From positions 1-64,000 of the forward strand of contig NZ_JACSQO010000004.1 of NCBI RefSeq assembly GCF_014836595.1: a stretch of DNA of 64,000 bases, read 5' to 3'. This stretch comes from Psychrobacillus faecigallinarum. GTDB taxonomy: Bacteria > Bacillota > Bacilli > Bacillales_A > Planococcaceae. Below are positions 55,581-64,000 of the stretch, piece by piece (within the stretch, counting starts at the first letter, position 1; each line of letters opens with the position of its first letter). A program made the translations under genes and the position numbers. The notes under the pieces are model-generated. The model made no database searches. It had not been told where the DNA came from and worked only from the letters and a program-made list of their open reading frames with translations.

Positions 55581-55609
55581 AACTGATGATTCTTCATCAG
55601 TTTTTTTTT
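55581..55609 (+). terminator. Terminator of the DUF6501 gene
   Basis: AACTGATGA (55581-55589) pairs with TCATCAGTT (55594-55602), followed by a T-run. Confidence 0.88.
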
Positions 55610-55687
55610 GAAAACAAGATAGTTTTCGCGTTTTGAGCATGTAGGCAGTCATAGGCGCTTGAACTTTTCTTATTAAGGAGGAACAAC

Positions 55688-56551
55688 ATGATTGATTTAA
55701 TAGAGAGAGAAAGACAAATAAGGACTAAAAGGTTGCACAGTGAGAAAGATATAGATTTGATTGGCTCTGGAGGATATGTTTCACCAATCGACTTTTTGTA
55801 TGAGGATGTATTGATTGCGGTTTCCTTAAAAAAGCCTGTTTTATTAAAAGGTCCAACAGGAGCAGGGAAGACAAAGCTTGCTGAAACAGTGTCTCACTTC
55901 TTTTCTCAGCCTGTACAGAGCATTAACTGTTCGGTAGATTTGGACGCAGAATCCTTACTAGGTTTTAAAACTATTGTCATTAAAGAAGGAACTAATGTTA
56001 TTGAGTTTGTAGATGGTCCTGTAGTGGAGGCGATGAAAAAAGGGCATATCCTATATATTGATGAAATAAATATGGCAAAGTCCGAAACCTTACCGATTTT
56101 ACATAGCGTGTTAGATTATCGCCGTATGCTTACAAATCCCTTTACTGGTGAGGTCATCAAGGCTCACCCAGATTTTTCTGTTATAGCTGCCATTAATGAA
56201 GGGTATATCGGAACAACTCCTATGAATGAAGCATTGAAAAATCGTTTTGTCTCATTTACTATTCCATATATTTCTGGAGATTTACTTGCGAATCTATTTC
56301 ATAATTTATTTCCTGATGCACAAGAAGAGCTTCACACTCTAATGCTTAATCTTGCATCAGATTTAATGGAACAAGTGAAGCAAGGTCTATTAGCTGAAGA
56401 CGCTGCCTCTATTCGAAGCCTCCAATATGCAATGGAGCTAGCACACTACATGGAACCATTGAGAGCTATAAACTATGCGATTGCTGAAAAGTTAGAGGAT
56501 GAACAAGAGAAGAGACTTGTTTTAGAGCTTGCTTCCTCTTGGATTAAGTGA
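55688..56551 (+). CDS. yojN: MoxR-type AAA ATPase (YojN)
   Basis: A 287-aa AAA+ ATPase. Walker A is GPTGAGKTKLAE, Walker B HILYIDEIN, sensor 1 IAAINEG, and the arginine region ALKNRFV. MoxR/CbbQ-like ATPases usually work with a VWA-domain partner to activate or insert metal into a target enzyme. The partner yojO is 10 bases downstream, and odhAB is nearby as in B. subtilis. Confidence 0.9.
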   Translation: MIDLIERERQIRTKRLHSEKDIDLIGSGGYVSPIDFLYEDVLIAVSLKKPVLLKGPTGAGKTKLAETVSHFFSQPVQSINCSVDLDAESLLGFKTIVIKEGTNVIEFVDGPVVEAMKKGHILYIDEINMAKSETLPILHSVLDYRRMLTNPFTGEVIKAHPDFSVIAAINEGYIGTTPMNEALKNRFVSFTIPYISGDLLANLFHNLFPDAQEELHTLMLNLASDLMEQVKQGLLAEDAASIRSLQYAMELAHYMEPLRAINYAIAEKLEDEQEKRLVLELASSWIK

Positions 56552-56561
56552 GGTGATGTAA

Positions 56562-58442
56562 TTGTCTTCGGTAAATCGCTTTATCCAATTCAATAACGAA
56601 ACGATTGATGCAAGGCAACTGATGCATTACGAAACAATTGCTAAGGCTATGACGAAAAATATGGATATTACAATTAATGAAAGAAAGCTAATTGAGTTTC
56701 AACCTGAGGAACAGACTGTTTCTATAAGTGTATTTTGGAGACATCGTAGTGAAGAGGTTATGCATAAAGGTAGACTATCTGATATTTATTTATTAACAGA
56801 AGGATTTTGGAAGCATTTTAGTGTTCTTGCATGGTCACATTACCTTGATGAAAGGAATAGTATCCTACCAAAGTTCATGGATCAGATCATCTTTTGTCTG
56901 GAAGAGTTTCGATTGATGGAAAGTATTCAAAAAAAACGGATTGGTATGAGGAAAACTTTTGATATTAGAATAGAAACATATTTAGCCTTTCATAAGCAGC
57001 AGTTAATAGTAAATTTGCAAAAAGGATTTCTAGCAGATGCTTACCTCAGTTATATGTATATCTGTTTGTATGAGGGAACCATTTATGCTACTGGTCCAGA
57101 TTCCTTTATCGAAACAAACCGAATTATTCAAAAGGTATATGACAATAAATCTACTCAGGATTCGATTGATCTTGCGTTCCAAATTATAAATATTTTATCA
57201 GAGTTTATTTTTGACGATACCCTTCTCCAGTTTTATGCCATCCTATCGCCTTCTAATATAGCAAATATAGATTTTCATTACCATCAAGGGTTGAAGGATT
57301 CTGAGATGGGGGAGGAAGCAAAAAAAGATACGATTGAAGAAGTATTTAGATCGTGGCATAGGGAAAATGAGCAGGAGGATGGAGTCCATCTTCAATATGA
57401 ATTGGAGCATGGCCGGGATGGAAAGGCCGAGCAAAACGTAAATGCAGAACAAGGACAGGAAAATCATGAGATTACCGAAACGGGACGGGGAAACTCCACT
57501 GGAAATAACAGTGAAGTTCAGGACGTCAAGTATGAAGAAGAAAAAAGTGGTTATAGCAAAAAAGCGGGCAAGAATTTTGGAAACGAGCATACTAATGTGG
57601 TTTATGAAGAAAAAAGGATAGAAATTGTTCCTAACCTCATTCAAAAAACACAACTACAAGCTATTCGACAGGACCAGGCTCCCTTTGTAAAAGCATTTGT
57701 ACAAGAAATGAAAAAACGAATGGAACAAAAGAAGATAGACCGACGAACAAACCTCTCTAAAGGCAGGCTTTCCACACAAATGACATCCATTTGGACTGAA
57801 GAAAGACCAAAACCGTTTTATAAAAAAAATGCTCCAAGTACTCAGTTAAATGCTGTATTTGGTTTACTTGTGGATGGTTCAGCTTCTATGCAGGATAAAA
57901 TGGAGGAAACCCAAAAAGCCGTTTTATTATTTCATGATGTTCTAAGAGAGTTGAAGATTGTACATGAAATCGTTCTTCATTATGAAGATGCCTTCGAAGC
58001 ATCTGAAACTAAGCAACCAAACACCTTTGAATGGGTTCATCGTTTAGAGGATGGTCAAAAAGATAGTGGTTTAAGTATTTTGTCTATGGAAGCACATGAG
58101 GATAATCGTGATGGATTTGCTATCCGCTGGATTGGTAAACGACTAGAGGCACGACCAGAAAATCATAAATTCTTACTTGTTTTCTCTGACGGAGAGCCTT
58201 CTGCGTTTGGTTATGCACAAAACGGCATTATGGACACTGCAGAGGCTGTATTGGAGGTTGAACGAAAAAAGATATCCATTCTTCATCTTTTCCTAAATGA
58301 TGAGGAAGCCACTGAAGAACAGATAGAGCTTTTTCATCTGATATTTGGTAAGAAAACTGCTACTGCTGCATCTTTGGAAAAGTTCTCAGATGAAACTTTA
58401 CGGTTGCTACGGAAAATGCTTCATCATATCGTTAAAAGCTGA
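56562..58442 (+). CDS. yojO: VWA-domain protein (YojO)
   Basis: A 626-aa protein. An N-terminal region of about 270 residues without recognised motifs is followed by an acidic, low-complexity middle (Glu/Asn/Gly-rich, about 275-370) and a C-terminal VWA domain with a full MIDAS (LLVDGSASMQDK, VFSDGEPSA). The start is TTG after GAGGTGATG. It acts with the MoxR-type ATPase upstream; the client enzyme is unknown. Confidence 0.9.
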   Translation: MSSVNRFIQFNNETIDARQLMHYETIAKAMTKNMDITINERKLIEFQPEEQTVSISVFWRHRSEEVMHKGRLSDIYLLTEGFWKHFSVLAWSHYLDERNSILPKFMDQIIFCLEEFRLMESIQKKRIGMRKTFDIRIETYLAFHKQQLIVNLQKGFLADAYLSYMYICLYEGTIYATGPDSFIETNRIIQKVYDNKSTQDSIDLAFQIINILSEFIFDDTLLQFYAILSPSNIANIDFHYHQGLKDSEMGEEAKKDTIEEVFRSWHRENEQEDGVHLQYELEHGRDGKAEQNVNAEQGQENHEITETGRGNSTGNNSEVQDVKYEEEKSGYSKKAGKNFGNEHTNVVYEEKRIEIVPNLIQKTQLQAIRQDQAPFVKAFVQEMKKRMEQKKIDRRTNLSKGRLSTQMTSIWTEERPKPFYKKNAPSTQLNAVFGLLVDGSASMQDKMEETQKAVLLFHDVLRELKIVHEIVLHYEDAFEASETKQPNTFEWVHRLEDGQKDSGLSILSMEAHEDNRDGFAIRWIGKRLEARPENHKFLLVFSDGEPSAFGYAQNGIMDTAEAVLEVERKKISILHLFLNDEEATEEQIELFHLIFGKKTATAASLEKFSDETLRLLRKMLHHIVKS

Positions 58443-58569
58443 TTAGTGAAAACAAAACTATAGCGTTGTGTTTTTTTGGTGTGGCTTTGAGGAGAAATTG
58501 GAGAGAGGCTTTATTGTAAATTGTGTAATTGAATAGGAACTACTAGGTTTTTCTATAAGCATATAATAT

Positions 58570-58606
58570 AAAAAGGCATCGCCAATAAAAGCTATGCCTT
58601 TTTATA
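58570..58606. terminator. Bidirectional terminator
   Basis: AAAAAGGCAT (58570-58579) pairs with ATGCCTTTTT (58594-58603). It lies between converging yojO and the TelA-family gene. Confidence 0.85.
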
Positions 58607-59803
58607 TTATGGTTGTACGGATCTGTTTTTAGATTGGTCAGCGATGAGAAGTAGACGTTGTTTCAGTTCTTCTTCCATACGGCTAATTTCTATTTCTGCT
58701 GCTTTACGTTTTACTCTTCCATCGGCTTGGATACGCATTGTTTCCTCGATTGTTTGAAGAAGATTTTCCTGTGTTTTCTTCAATGTATCGATTTCTACGA
58801 TGCCACGTTCATTTTCTTTAGCAGTTTCAATACTATTTACTTTTAACATTTCTGAGTTTTTCAAGAGCAAATCATTTGTTGTTTTCGTTACCTGTCTTTG
58901 GGCCGCCACTGCTTTTTGCTGACGATTTAATGTAAGAGCGATAGCAATTTGGTTCTTCCACAATGGAATAGATGTCATAATTGACGATTGAATTTTTTCA
59001 GCTAACGTTTGGTTGGTTTGCTGAATCATTCGGATTTGCGGAGCGCTTTGGATGGTAATTTGACGTGAAAGTTGCAAATCATATACTCTTTTTTCTAAGC
59101 GGTCTACAAACTGTGCCATGTCATTAACTTCTTGATATGCCATTTGATCGTTAGACATTTCCGCTTTTCTTCTTAATTCTGGTATTGTTACATTTACAAT
59201 TTCATCTCTTTTAAGCTCAGCTGCAGCAATATACACATTTAAAGCCTGGAAATATGTTTTGTTTTGATCGTAAAGTTTATCTAGCATTTGAACATCTTCC
59301 ACAAGTCCACGTTTGGAATGCTCTAATTGAATGCCTATTCTGTCAATCTGAGTGCTTAGCTTTTGGTATTTAGTCATCATTTCTTGTACAGAACGGTTAA
59401 CTCGATTAAAGAGTTTTCGGATACCTGATTTCTTTTCTGTGGAAAGCTCCTCGGGATTCAGCTCAGATAACTTTTTCATTAAATCGCCTAAAATATCACC
59501 AACTGGCCCAATATCTTTTTTCTGAACATGATCTAACATTTGGTGGGAAAAGCGAGTAAGCTCTGTTTGAGCATTGGCACCATATGTTAGTATCGCCTCA
59601 TAGTTTCCAGCTGGTATTTGATCAGCTAATTGTTGAGCTTTCTGTTTTTCTTCTTCCGATAAACGATCTATTAATTTCGTTGGTAATGCATCTTTTGTTT
59701 GTTCGGAAACTGCTTGAGGCTTAGCTTCATTTAGAGCAAATGGGTTATTTAGTAGTTCGTCCATTAAAAAATCATCTGTTTTATTCGAGGTATTTTCGCT
59801 CAT
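58607..59803 (-). CDS. TelA family toxic-anion resistance protein
   Basis: A 398-aa mostly helical TelA/KlaA/YceH-type protein with [23 protein letters not shown], the long coiled-coil middle, and [30 protein letters not shown] near the C-terminus. The family is linked to tellurite and cell-envelope stress. AAGGAGAG lies 9 bases upstream inside the overlapping XpaC-family gene (23-base overlap). Confidence 0.9.
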   Translation of the reverse strand: MSENTSNKTDDFLMDELLNNPFALNEAKPQAVSEQTKDALPTKLIDRLSEEEKQKAQQLADQIPAGNYEAILTYGANAQTELTRFSHQMLDHVQKKDIGPVGDILGDLMKKLSELNPEELSTEKKSGIRKLFNRVNRSVQEMMTKYQKLSTQIDRIGIQLEHSKRGLVEDVQMLDKLYDQNKTYFQALNVYIAAAELKRDEIVNVTIPELRRKAEMSNDQMAYQEVNDMAQFVDRLEKRVYDLQLSRQITIQSAPQIRMIQQTNQTLAEKIQSSIMTSIPLWKNQIAIALTLNRQQKAVAAQRQVTKTTNDLLLKNSEMLKVNSIETAKENERGIVEIDTLKKTQENLLQTIEETMRIQADGRVKRKAAEIEISRMEEELKQRLLLIADQSKNRSVQP

Positions 59804-60452
59804 CTTTTGTCTCTCCTTTTAAATATAAAGGTTTAGCTTTTTTAGATACTGATAATTTAGCAAAGTCTAATTCCATTCTCAAATGCTCCATGTCGCTTGC
59901 TAGAACATTTTTTAAGTCATCTTCCATTACAGTGTTGATGGATTCTAAAGTCTCTCGTGTATCTTCTAAAGCTAGCTTCATTTCTCTGTTTTTAGAAGGT
60001 TGAGAAACTAAGAAAGTATACTTAGAAGTAAGTTCTACAGCTGAATCTAGATGAGCGTAGAAGAAGTTTTCTGCTTGATAAAATTTTTTAGGGTTTGCTT
60101 TAACCAATGCAATAATTCGTTTGGCTAATCTATTTAGTTCAAAAAGCTGTTTAAAGGAACTTATAGATCGCACTTTCAAATAATGACTATTAAGAGTACG
60201 GACCTTTGCATTAGCTTCCTTGATTTGATTTCGAATGTGGAAATATTCAGATGCTGTTAAATCATATTTCTTCATAATGGATTTTTGTTGTATTTTTTTA
60301 ATCGTAAAGTTAGAGGCTGCATAAACGATAACAGCTAGTCCGGAACTCCCTAAAAATCCAAAATCGAGAGGAAAAAAGAATGTAAACCATGATGCAATCA
60401 TGATTGGAATATTTATAAAATGACGAATGACGGTTTGAACTGCTTCAGTCAT
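59781..60452 (-). CDS. XpaC family protein (YceG-like)
   Basis: A 223-aa protein with two hydrophobic segments near the N-terminus ([17 protein letters not shown] and [13 protein letters not shown]) followed by a helical cytoplasmic domain ([25 protein letters not shown]). The historic name refers to 5-bromo-4-chloroindolyl phosphate hydrolysis; the real role is unknown, but it is regularly paired with TelA. The ATG at 60452 is 8 bases from AAGGAGG; TTG at 60458 is too close. Confidence 0.85.
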   Translation of the reverse strand: MTEAVQTVIRHFINIPIMIASWFTFFFPLDFGFLGSSGLAVIVYAASNFTIKKIQQKSIMKKYDLTASEYFHIRNQIKEANAKVRTLNSHYLKVRSISSFKQLFELNRLAKRIIALVKANPKKFYQAENFFYAHLDSAVELTSKYTFLVSQPSKNREMKLALEDTRETLESINTVMEDDLKNVLASDMEHLRMELDFAKLSVSKKAKPLYLKGETKDERKYLE

Positions 60453-60708
60453 AGTCAAGACCTCCTTATATATACACTACATTATACGAATGAGAGAAAA
60501 GAAGGTTTCATTTTGCAAAAATAAACAATATGGGAAGAGCCTTTATAAGCTTACCCAATTTCTCCATTTTGTTTGTAGTTGTTAATTATAACTTAACCCA
60601 AAGAGAGAAGATTTTCAATTTAAACAGTTCAAGTAAGTCGTAACAGTAGACAAAATAATTTAGAGCAGTAAAATATGAATTATTATAAAGTATTAGAGGC
60701 GATATATT

Positions 60709-60987
60709 ATGTATGAGGTAATTTATATGAAAGCAGATTATGAACCATGGTGGGCTTTTGAAGGATGGGAAGATCATATTTTAGAAAGAGTTTCGTTTGA
60801 AAAGGAAGAAGATGCACGATTGTATCTTGATAACAGGCTAACAGAATTTCGTAGAAAATTTCCAAAAGAAGAATCTAGAGAGGATAAATTCTGGGCTTTT
60901 TGGTCTGTTAAGGAGCAATGCTATTGTGAGTCCTGTGAGGATGATTTACAAATATTTCATGGTATCATCTGGAAAACTATCGAATAA
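60709..60987 (+). CDS. DUF1033 family protein
   Basis: A 92-aa protein with YEVIYMKADYEPWWAFEGWE, the DUF1033 signature, and a later FWAFWSVKEQCYCESCEDDLQ with three Cys. The N-terminal ATG follows GAGGCG. The function is unknown. Confidence 0.8.
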   Translation: MYEVIYMKADYEPWWAFEGWEDHILERVSFEKEEDARLYLDNRLTEFRRKFPKEESREDKFWAFWSVKEQCYCESCEDDLQIFHGIIWKTIE

Positions 60988-61013
60988 ACGATTTAGAATA
61001 ATGTAAAAGTTTG

Positions 61014-61041
61014 TTGACTATATTTATCCAAATGCTATAAT
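61014..61041 (+). promoter_or_regulatory. SigA promoter of the second intact cold-shock gene
   Basis: TTGACT (61014-61019) and TATAAT (61036-61041) have a 16-base spacer, about 140 bases before the start. Confidence 0.75.
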
Positions 61042-61077
61042 TTAGATAACAATTAAAATGATAAACCGTATTAGCAA

Positions 61078-61136
61078 TTCACATATCCCATGTAGTGATC
61101 GATGATGTGATGTCGGTACTTCATGGAATATGTGAA
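61078..61136 (+). promoter_or_regulatory. Long hairpin in the cold-shock mRNA leader
   Basis: TTCACATAT and CCATG (61078-61092) pair with CATGG and ATATGTGAA (61122-61136): 14 of 15 positions pair, with one C-A mismatch. It lies within the 5' leader of about 135 bases and ends 45 bases before the start, followed by TTTTT, so it could be a cold-responsive structure or an attenuator. Confidence 0.6.
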
Positions 61137-61181
61137 TTTTTAGATTTACATATTGTTAATTTTATTTTTGGAGGTAATAAC

Positions 61182-61382
61182 ATGAAACAAGGTACTGTAA
61201 AATGGTTTAACGCAGAAAAAGGATTTGGATTCATCGAAGTTGAAGGAGAAAATGACGTATTCGTACACTTCTCTGCTATTCAAGGTGAAGGCTTCAAATC
61301 ACTTGAAGAGGGACAAAGTGTAGAATTTGAAGTAGTAGAAGGAAATCGCGGACCTCAAGCTGCAAATGTTACAAAACTATAA
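61182..61382 (+). CDS. Cold-shock protein (CspA family)
   Basis: A 66-aa cold-shock domain protein. RNP1 [10 protein letters not shown]2 DVFVHFSAI and Trp in KWFNAEKG are intact, and the C-terminus [13 protein letters not shown] is typical. GGAGG lies 9 bases before the ATG; the longer frame from 61095 runs through the structured leader and is not used. This is the second intact csp in the window. Confidence 0.96.
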   Translation: MKQGTVKWFNAEKGFGFIEVEGENDVFVHFSAIQGEGFKSLEEGQSVEFEVVEGNRGPQAANVTKL

Positions 61383-61389
61383 GTTAGAA

Positions 61390-61420
61390 AGCCCATCATT
61401 TAGATGGGCTATTTTTTTTT
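61390..61420 (+). terminator. Terminator of the second intact cold-shock gene
   Basis: AGCCCATC (61390-61397) pairs with GATGGGCT (61403-61410), then A and nine T. Confidence 0.9.
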
Positions 61421-61537
61421 GTCTCAAAATAAAAAATGTTTATGAAAACACTATCCGCATAGTGTTTAACTTTAAAACTATATGGGTAAATAAGACGAGT
61501 GTTCAAATTATCATTAAAATATCTAGGGGGAAGCAAC

Positions 61538-62377
61538 TTGGAAAAGCTATTTTTAGACGAAAGAATTATAGAGTACTTTAAAGAGAACAAGAATCGTGTT
61601 CAAGAAAATCTTCTTTCTGAAGCTGTAAATGTCCGTGACAAGATTAATGACATTTTAAGAGTTGGAGATATTGATTTAATTAATAATGCACATAGTCTTA
61701 TTAAGAATATTATCGAAGGTAATGATGAGGAGTTAGACTTATTTGCTAAGCAAGAAGGAATCGCTTGGGCAACTCATTCCTTAACTTTAGCCTTCAAACT
61801 TGAATGGGTGCAGGCTATCCGTAGAACAGTCTGGGCCTTTATAAAAGAAATGAATGATCTTGAAGACTATTGGAATATGGAAGATTTCTTTGAAATAGAA
61901 AAACTGCTAAATAATCGAATAGATAATTTCTTAAACGCATTTTTCATAAATTATTCTACTTATAAAGATGCATTGATACTCTCTCAAAGAAAGGTTGTCG
62001 AAAATCTTTCAGTACCAATTATACCAATTACACCTTCTATCTGTATTTTACCTTTAATTGGTTCAGTTGATACATATCGAACAGCAATTTTAGAAGAGAA
62101 AGTATTGACAGAAATAGGAAGACTACGAATACAAACTTTAATCATAGATTTATCTGGAATTGCTGAAATGGAAAATGACGTAATAGAGCATCTTATGAAA
62201 ACTTTATATGGAACTGCCATGATGGGGTGTCAAACAATAATTACCGGCTTAAGACCAGAGGTTGTTCGTCAAATGATCCGATTAGGAATGATGTTTGATA
62301 AAGATACAAAAACCTATGGCACATTACAACAAGCTTTAAATGAGTATTTAAATATAGGTGAAATAACATTAAAATAA
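61538..62377 (+). CDS. RsbR-like STAS-domain protein
   Basis: About 279 aa. A helical N-terminal domain (about 1-150) resembles the non-haem globin sensor of RsbR proteins. A C-terminal STAS domain follows, beginning PITPSICILPLIGSVDT. RsbR proteins form stressosomes that control SigB. The first phosphorylatable Thr (SVDT) is kept, but the position of the second (VDT after DLTG) reads EN. TTG at 61538 is used because GGGGGAAG lies just upstream. Confidence 0.82.
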   Translation: MEKLFLDERIIEYFKENKNRVQENLLSEAVNVRDKINDILRVGDIDLINNAHSLIKNIIEGNDEELDLFAKQEGIAWATHSLTLAFKLEWVQAIRRTVWAFIKEMNDLEDYWNMEDFFEIEKLLNNRIDNFLNAFFINYSTYKDALILSQRKVVENLSVPIIPITPSICILPLIGSVDTYRTAILEEKVLTEIGRLRIQTLIIDLSGIAEMENDVIEHLMKTLYGTAMMGCQTIITGLRPEVVRQMIRLGMMFDKDTKTYGTLQQALNEYLNIGEITLK

Positions 62378-62438
62378 GTTTATCTCATAAACAGAACATG
62401 CATGGAACAGGGATATTTAATGGCTTATCATTCATCCT

Positions 62439-62477
62439 GTACTTTGTTACAGGTGCCTGGCACCTGTAACAAAGTAC
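62439..62477. repeat. 39-bp perfect palindrome (REP-like)
   Basis: GTACTTTGTTACAGGTGCC and its exact complement flank a single T. The core GGTGCCTGGCACC resembles a motif that I recall as recurrent between genes in Bacillaceae. There is no T-run, so it is not a standard terminator. It lies between the STAS gene and the DUF1232 gene. Confidence 0.75.
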
Positions 62478-62578
62478 GCAAGCTGTAGTGGAAATCAATT
62501 ATTTCATTTAAGTAGTACTATATATGTTTCATTTACCTAAATATTTGGTATAGTGATAAAAAGAAGGGGGAGTTTTGT

Positions 62579-63067
62579 ATGGACTTAGAGTTAAAAAAGG
62601 AATTGCCTTCCTATGATGAACAACAAGATTTTTATACGAAATTACGCGCTAAAATAACAAATTACGTTGATTCAAAATCAAATAAGATGGGAAAGTTTAC
62701 TCCGTATCTTTTGTTTGCTCCTGATTTTTTTCATTTACTTATTAAATCAATGTTGGATGACCGCATTGACTCGAAAAGTAAAACACTTATAGGGAGTGGT
62801 ATTCTTTACTTTATTACTCCAATCGATATCTTACCAGAGGGCCTAGTGGGACCTGGTGGTTTCATCGATGATATTATAGTTGCAGCATTTATCGTCAATA
62901 TGCTATTAAATAAATTTTCACCTGAAATTGTAGAAGAGCATTGGGCTGGAGAAGACAAACTTTTAAACACGTTGAAAAAGGTATCGGAAACTGGAGATAC
63001 TGTTTTAGGAAAATTACCGGCTCGTTCATTGCTTGGCCGATTTATCAAAACTTCAAAAAAAGCATGA
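62579..63067 (+). CDS. DUF1232 (YkvA-like) protein
   Basis: A 162-aa protein. The DUF1232 core is a short hydrophobic region with YFITPIDILPEGLVGPGGFIDDIIVAAFIVNMLL at about 80-112, quoted here in outline: the PIDILPE and DD motifs are the key features. AAGGGGGAG precedes the start. The function is unknown; homologues are membrane associated. Confidence 0.82.
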   Translation: MDLELKKELPSYDEQQDFYTKLRAKITNYVDSKSNKMGKFTPYLLFAPDFFHLLIKSMLDDRIDSKSKTLIGSGILYFITPIDILPEGLVGPGGFIDDIIVAAFIVNMLLNKFSPEIVEEHWAGEDKLLNTLKKVSETGDTVLGKLPARSLLGRFIKTSKKA

Positions 63068-63094
63068 GACAATAATTGTCTCATGCTTTTTTAA
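63056..63094 (+). terminator. Terminator overlapping the DUF1232 gene end
   Basis: A perfect 17-bp stem, AAAAAAGCATGAGACAA with TTGTCTCATGCTTTTTT, around TAA. The stop codon lies in the left arm. Confidence 0.9.
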
Positions 63095-63134
63095 AAATTG
63101 ATAATAGTAACTATTTTTGTTTGAGGTGGTAATA

Positions 63135-63509
63135 GTGGAATATTTTGAAGAAGCAAAAGCTATTTGGAAAAAATATGTTCCGCGGAATGGACAATCGGAA
63201 ACCGTAGAAGGAGAATTAATTAGAGCTATTGAGAAGTTAAGATATGAGGCACAGAATAATGGCAATGCGAATTGGGATGTTGAATTTGTTCGATTCTGTG
63301 ATTATATATGGGATTCTCTAAATGATGATGTTGTTTTTAAGCATGATGAGTTAAAAGAGATCAAAAATGATGTAGACGAGTTGCGAAATTCAGTTTCACC
63401 TGTTTTTGATGACGAATTGTATGATCGTATTATAGATCGTATAATCGAGTGGGGTCTGGTACATTATGGACCAATTAATAGAGATTTAGATCCTCTGCAA
63501 TATAGATGA
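63135..63509 (+). CDS. Hypothetical acidic protein
   Basis: About 124 aa, acidic and helical (YFEEAKAIWKKYVPRNGQSE, ELIRAIEKLRYEAQNNGN, FDDELYDRIIDRIIEWGLVHYG). GTG at 63135 is preferred: GAGGTGG ends 5 bases upstream. The family was not recognised with confidence. Confidence 0.65.
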   Translation: MEYFEEAKAIWKKYVPRNGQSETVEGELIRAIEKLRYEAQNNGNANWDVEFVRFCDYIWDSLNDDVVFKHDELKEIKNDVDELRNSVSPVFDDELYDRIIDRIIEWGLVHYGPINRDLDPLQYR

Positions 63510-63510
63510 G

Positions 63511-63550
63511 AAAAGGGTATCCGTGAATTATCACGAATACCCTTTTTTAA
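63511..63550. terminator. Bidirectional terminator
   Basis: AAAAGGGTAT plus CGTGA (63511-63526) pairs with TCACG plus ATACCCTTTT (63531-63546). It lies between converging genes. Confidence 0.85.
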
Positions 63551-63593
63551 GATAAGAAAATGAAGATTTTATCTAGCACTGCGCTTTTCTATA

Positions 63594-64000
<407 letters not shown>

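Noticed and set aside
61095..61181. N-terminal extension of the second cold-shock protein
   Set aside because: It runs through the long leader hairpin; GGAGG and family length support the start at 61182.

Overview
This window is low-GC chromosomal DNA from a Bacillales bacterium. It most resembles the Bacillaceae/Planococcaceae group (Psychrobacillus, Lysinibacillus, Sporosarcina and relatives); the genus is a guess. The grounds are strong AGGAGG-type ribosome binding sites, frequent TTG and GTG starts, intrinsic hairpin/U-tract terminators after nearly every transcription unit, and gene groupings remembered from Bacillus subtilis (ypgQ-ypgR, yphP-ypiP-ypjP-thymidylate synthase-dfrA-ypkP, ypmR-ypmS-msrA/msrB, cspD-ypeQ-ypdQ, yozE, odhA-odhB, yojN-yojO). 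I see no prophage, insertion sequence, CRISPR array or rRNA operon.

Layout: 0.1-1.9 kb, oligoendopeptidase F on the minus strand. 1.9-7.1 kb, a structured leader and a five-gene branched-chain amino acid ABC transporter operon (livJHMGF). 7.2-16.8 kb, a Cache-GGEEF diguanylate cyclase, an OsmC protein, an AAC(6')-like acetyltransferase, hemolysin III, a DUF1836-amidohydrolase pair, type II pantothenate kinase, a cold-shock gene, an RNase H-like protein and a YpeQ zinc-finger protein. 16.8-17.0 kb, a cold-shock gene broken by one in-frame TGA at the conserved Trp. 17.2-22.6 kb, formate-tetrahydrofolate ligase and the ypgQ-yfmR-ypgR operon. 22.8-29.1 kb, small membrane and lipoprotein genes, a Mn-catalase, a solitary MurE-like ligase, a VOC protein, bacilliredoxin and an RsmJ-like methyltransferase. 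29.3-35.5 kb, ypjP, thyA, dfrA, plsC-like, degV, ypmR, ypmS, msrA and msrB, covering folate/thymidylate, lipid and methionine-sulfoxide repair functions.

35.5-38.1 kb is the accessory part. It has a strongly structured non-coding stretch and then a run of unrelated small genes (S51 peptidase, lipoprotein, zinc-ribbon membrane protein). These are separated by two near-identical copies of a repeat of about 107 bp, plus a third copy of its leading hairpin, which resembles a gene-cassette layout. 38.2-50.9 kb holds a chemoreceptor, yozE, deoD, a CtpA-type protease, a COG0523 GTPase, a secreted CAP-domain protein with coding tandem repeats, a MATE pump divergent from a second-type MurG, a GNAT protein, a tRNA-like element and an ArlRS-like two-component pair. 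51.1-55.2 kb is odhAB (2-oxoglutarate dehydrogenase). 55.4-60.5 kb holds a DUF6501 protein, the YojN/YojO AAA-VWA pair and the TelA/XpaC pair. 60.7-64 kb holds DUF1033, another cold-shock gene with a hairpin leader, an RsbR-like STAS protein, a 39-bp REP-like palindrome, a DUF1232 protein, an unknown protein and the 3' part of an ABC-F ATPase that runs off the right edge.

Most of the window is housekeeping. The points most worth follow-up are the cassette-like region at 35.5-38.1 kb with its structured RNA, the tRNA-like element at 48.3 kb, the TGA-interrupted cold-shock gene, the REP-like palindrome, and a 25-residue membrane peptide gene at 29.05 kb. All family calls rest on reading motifs by eye; no database search was run.
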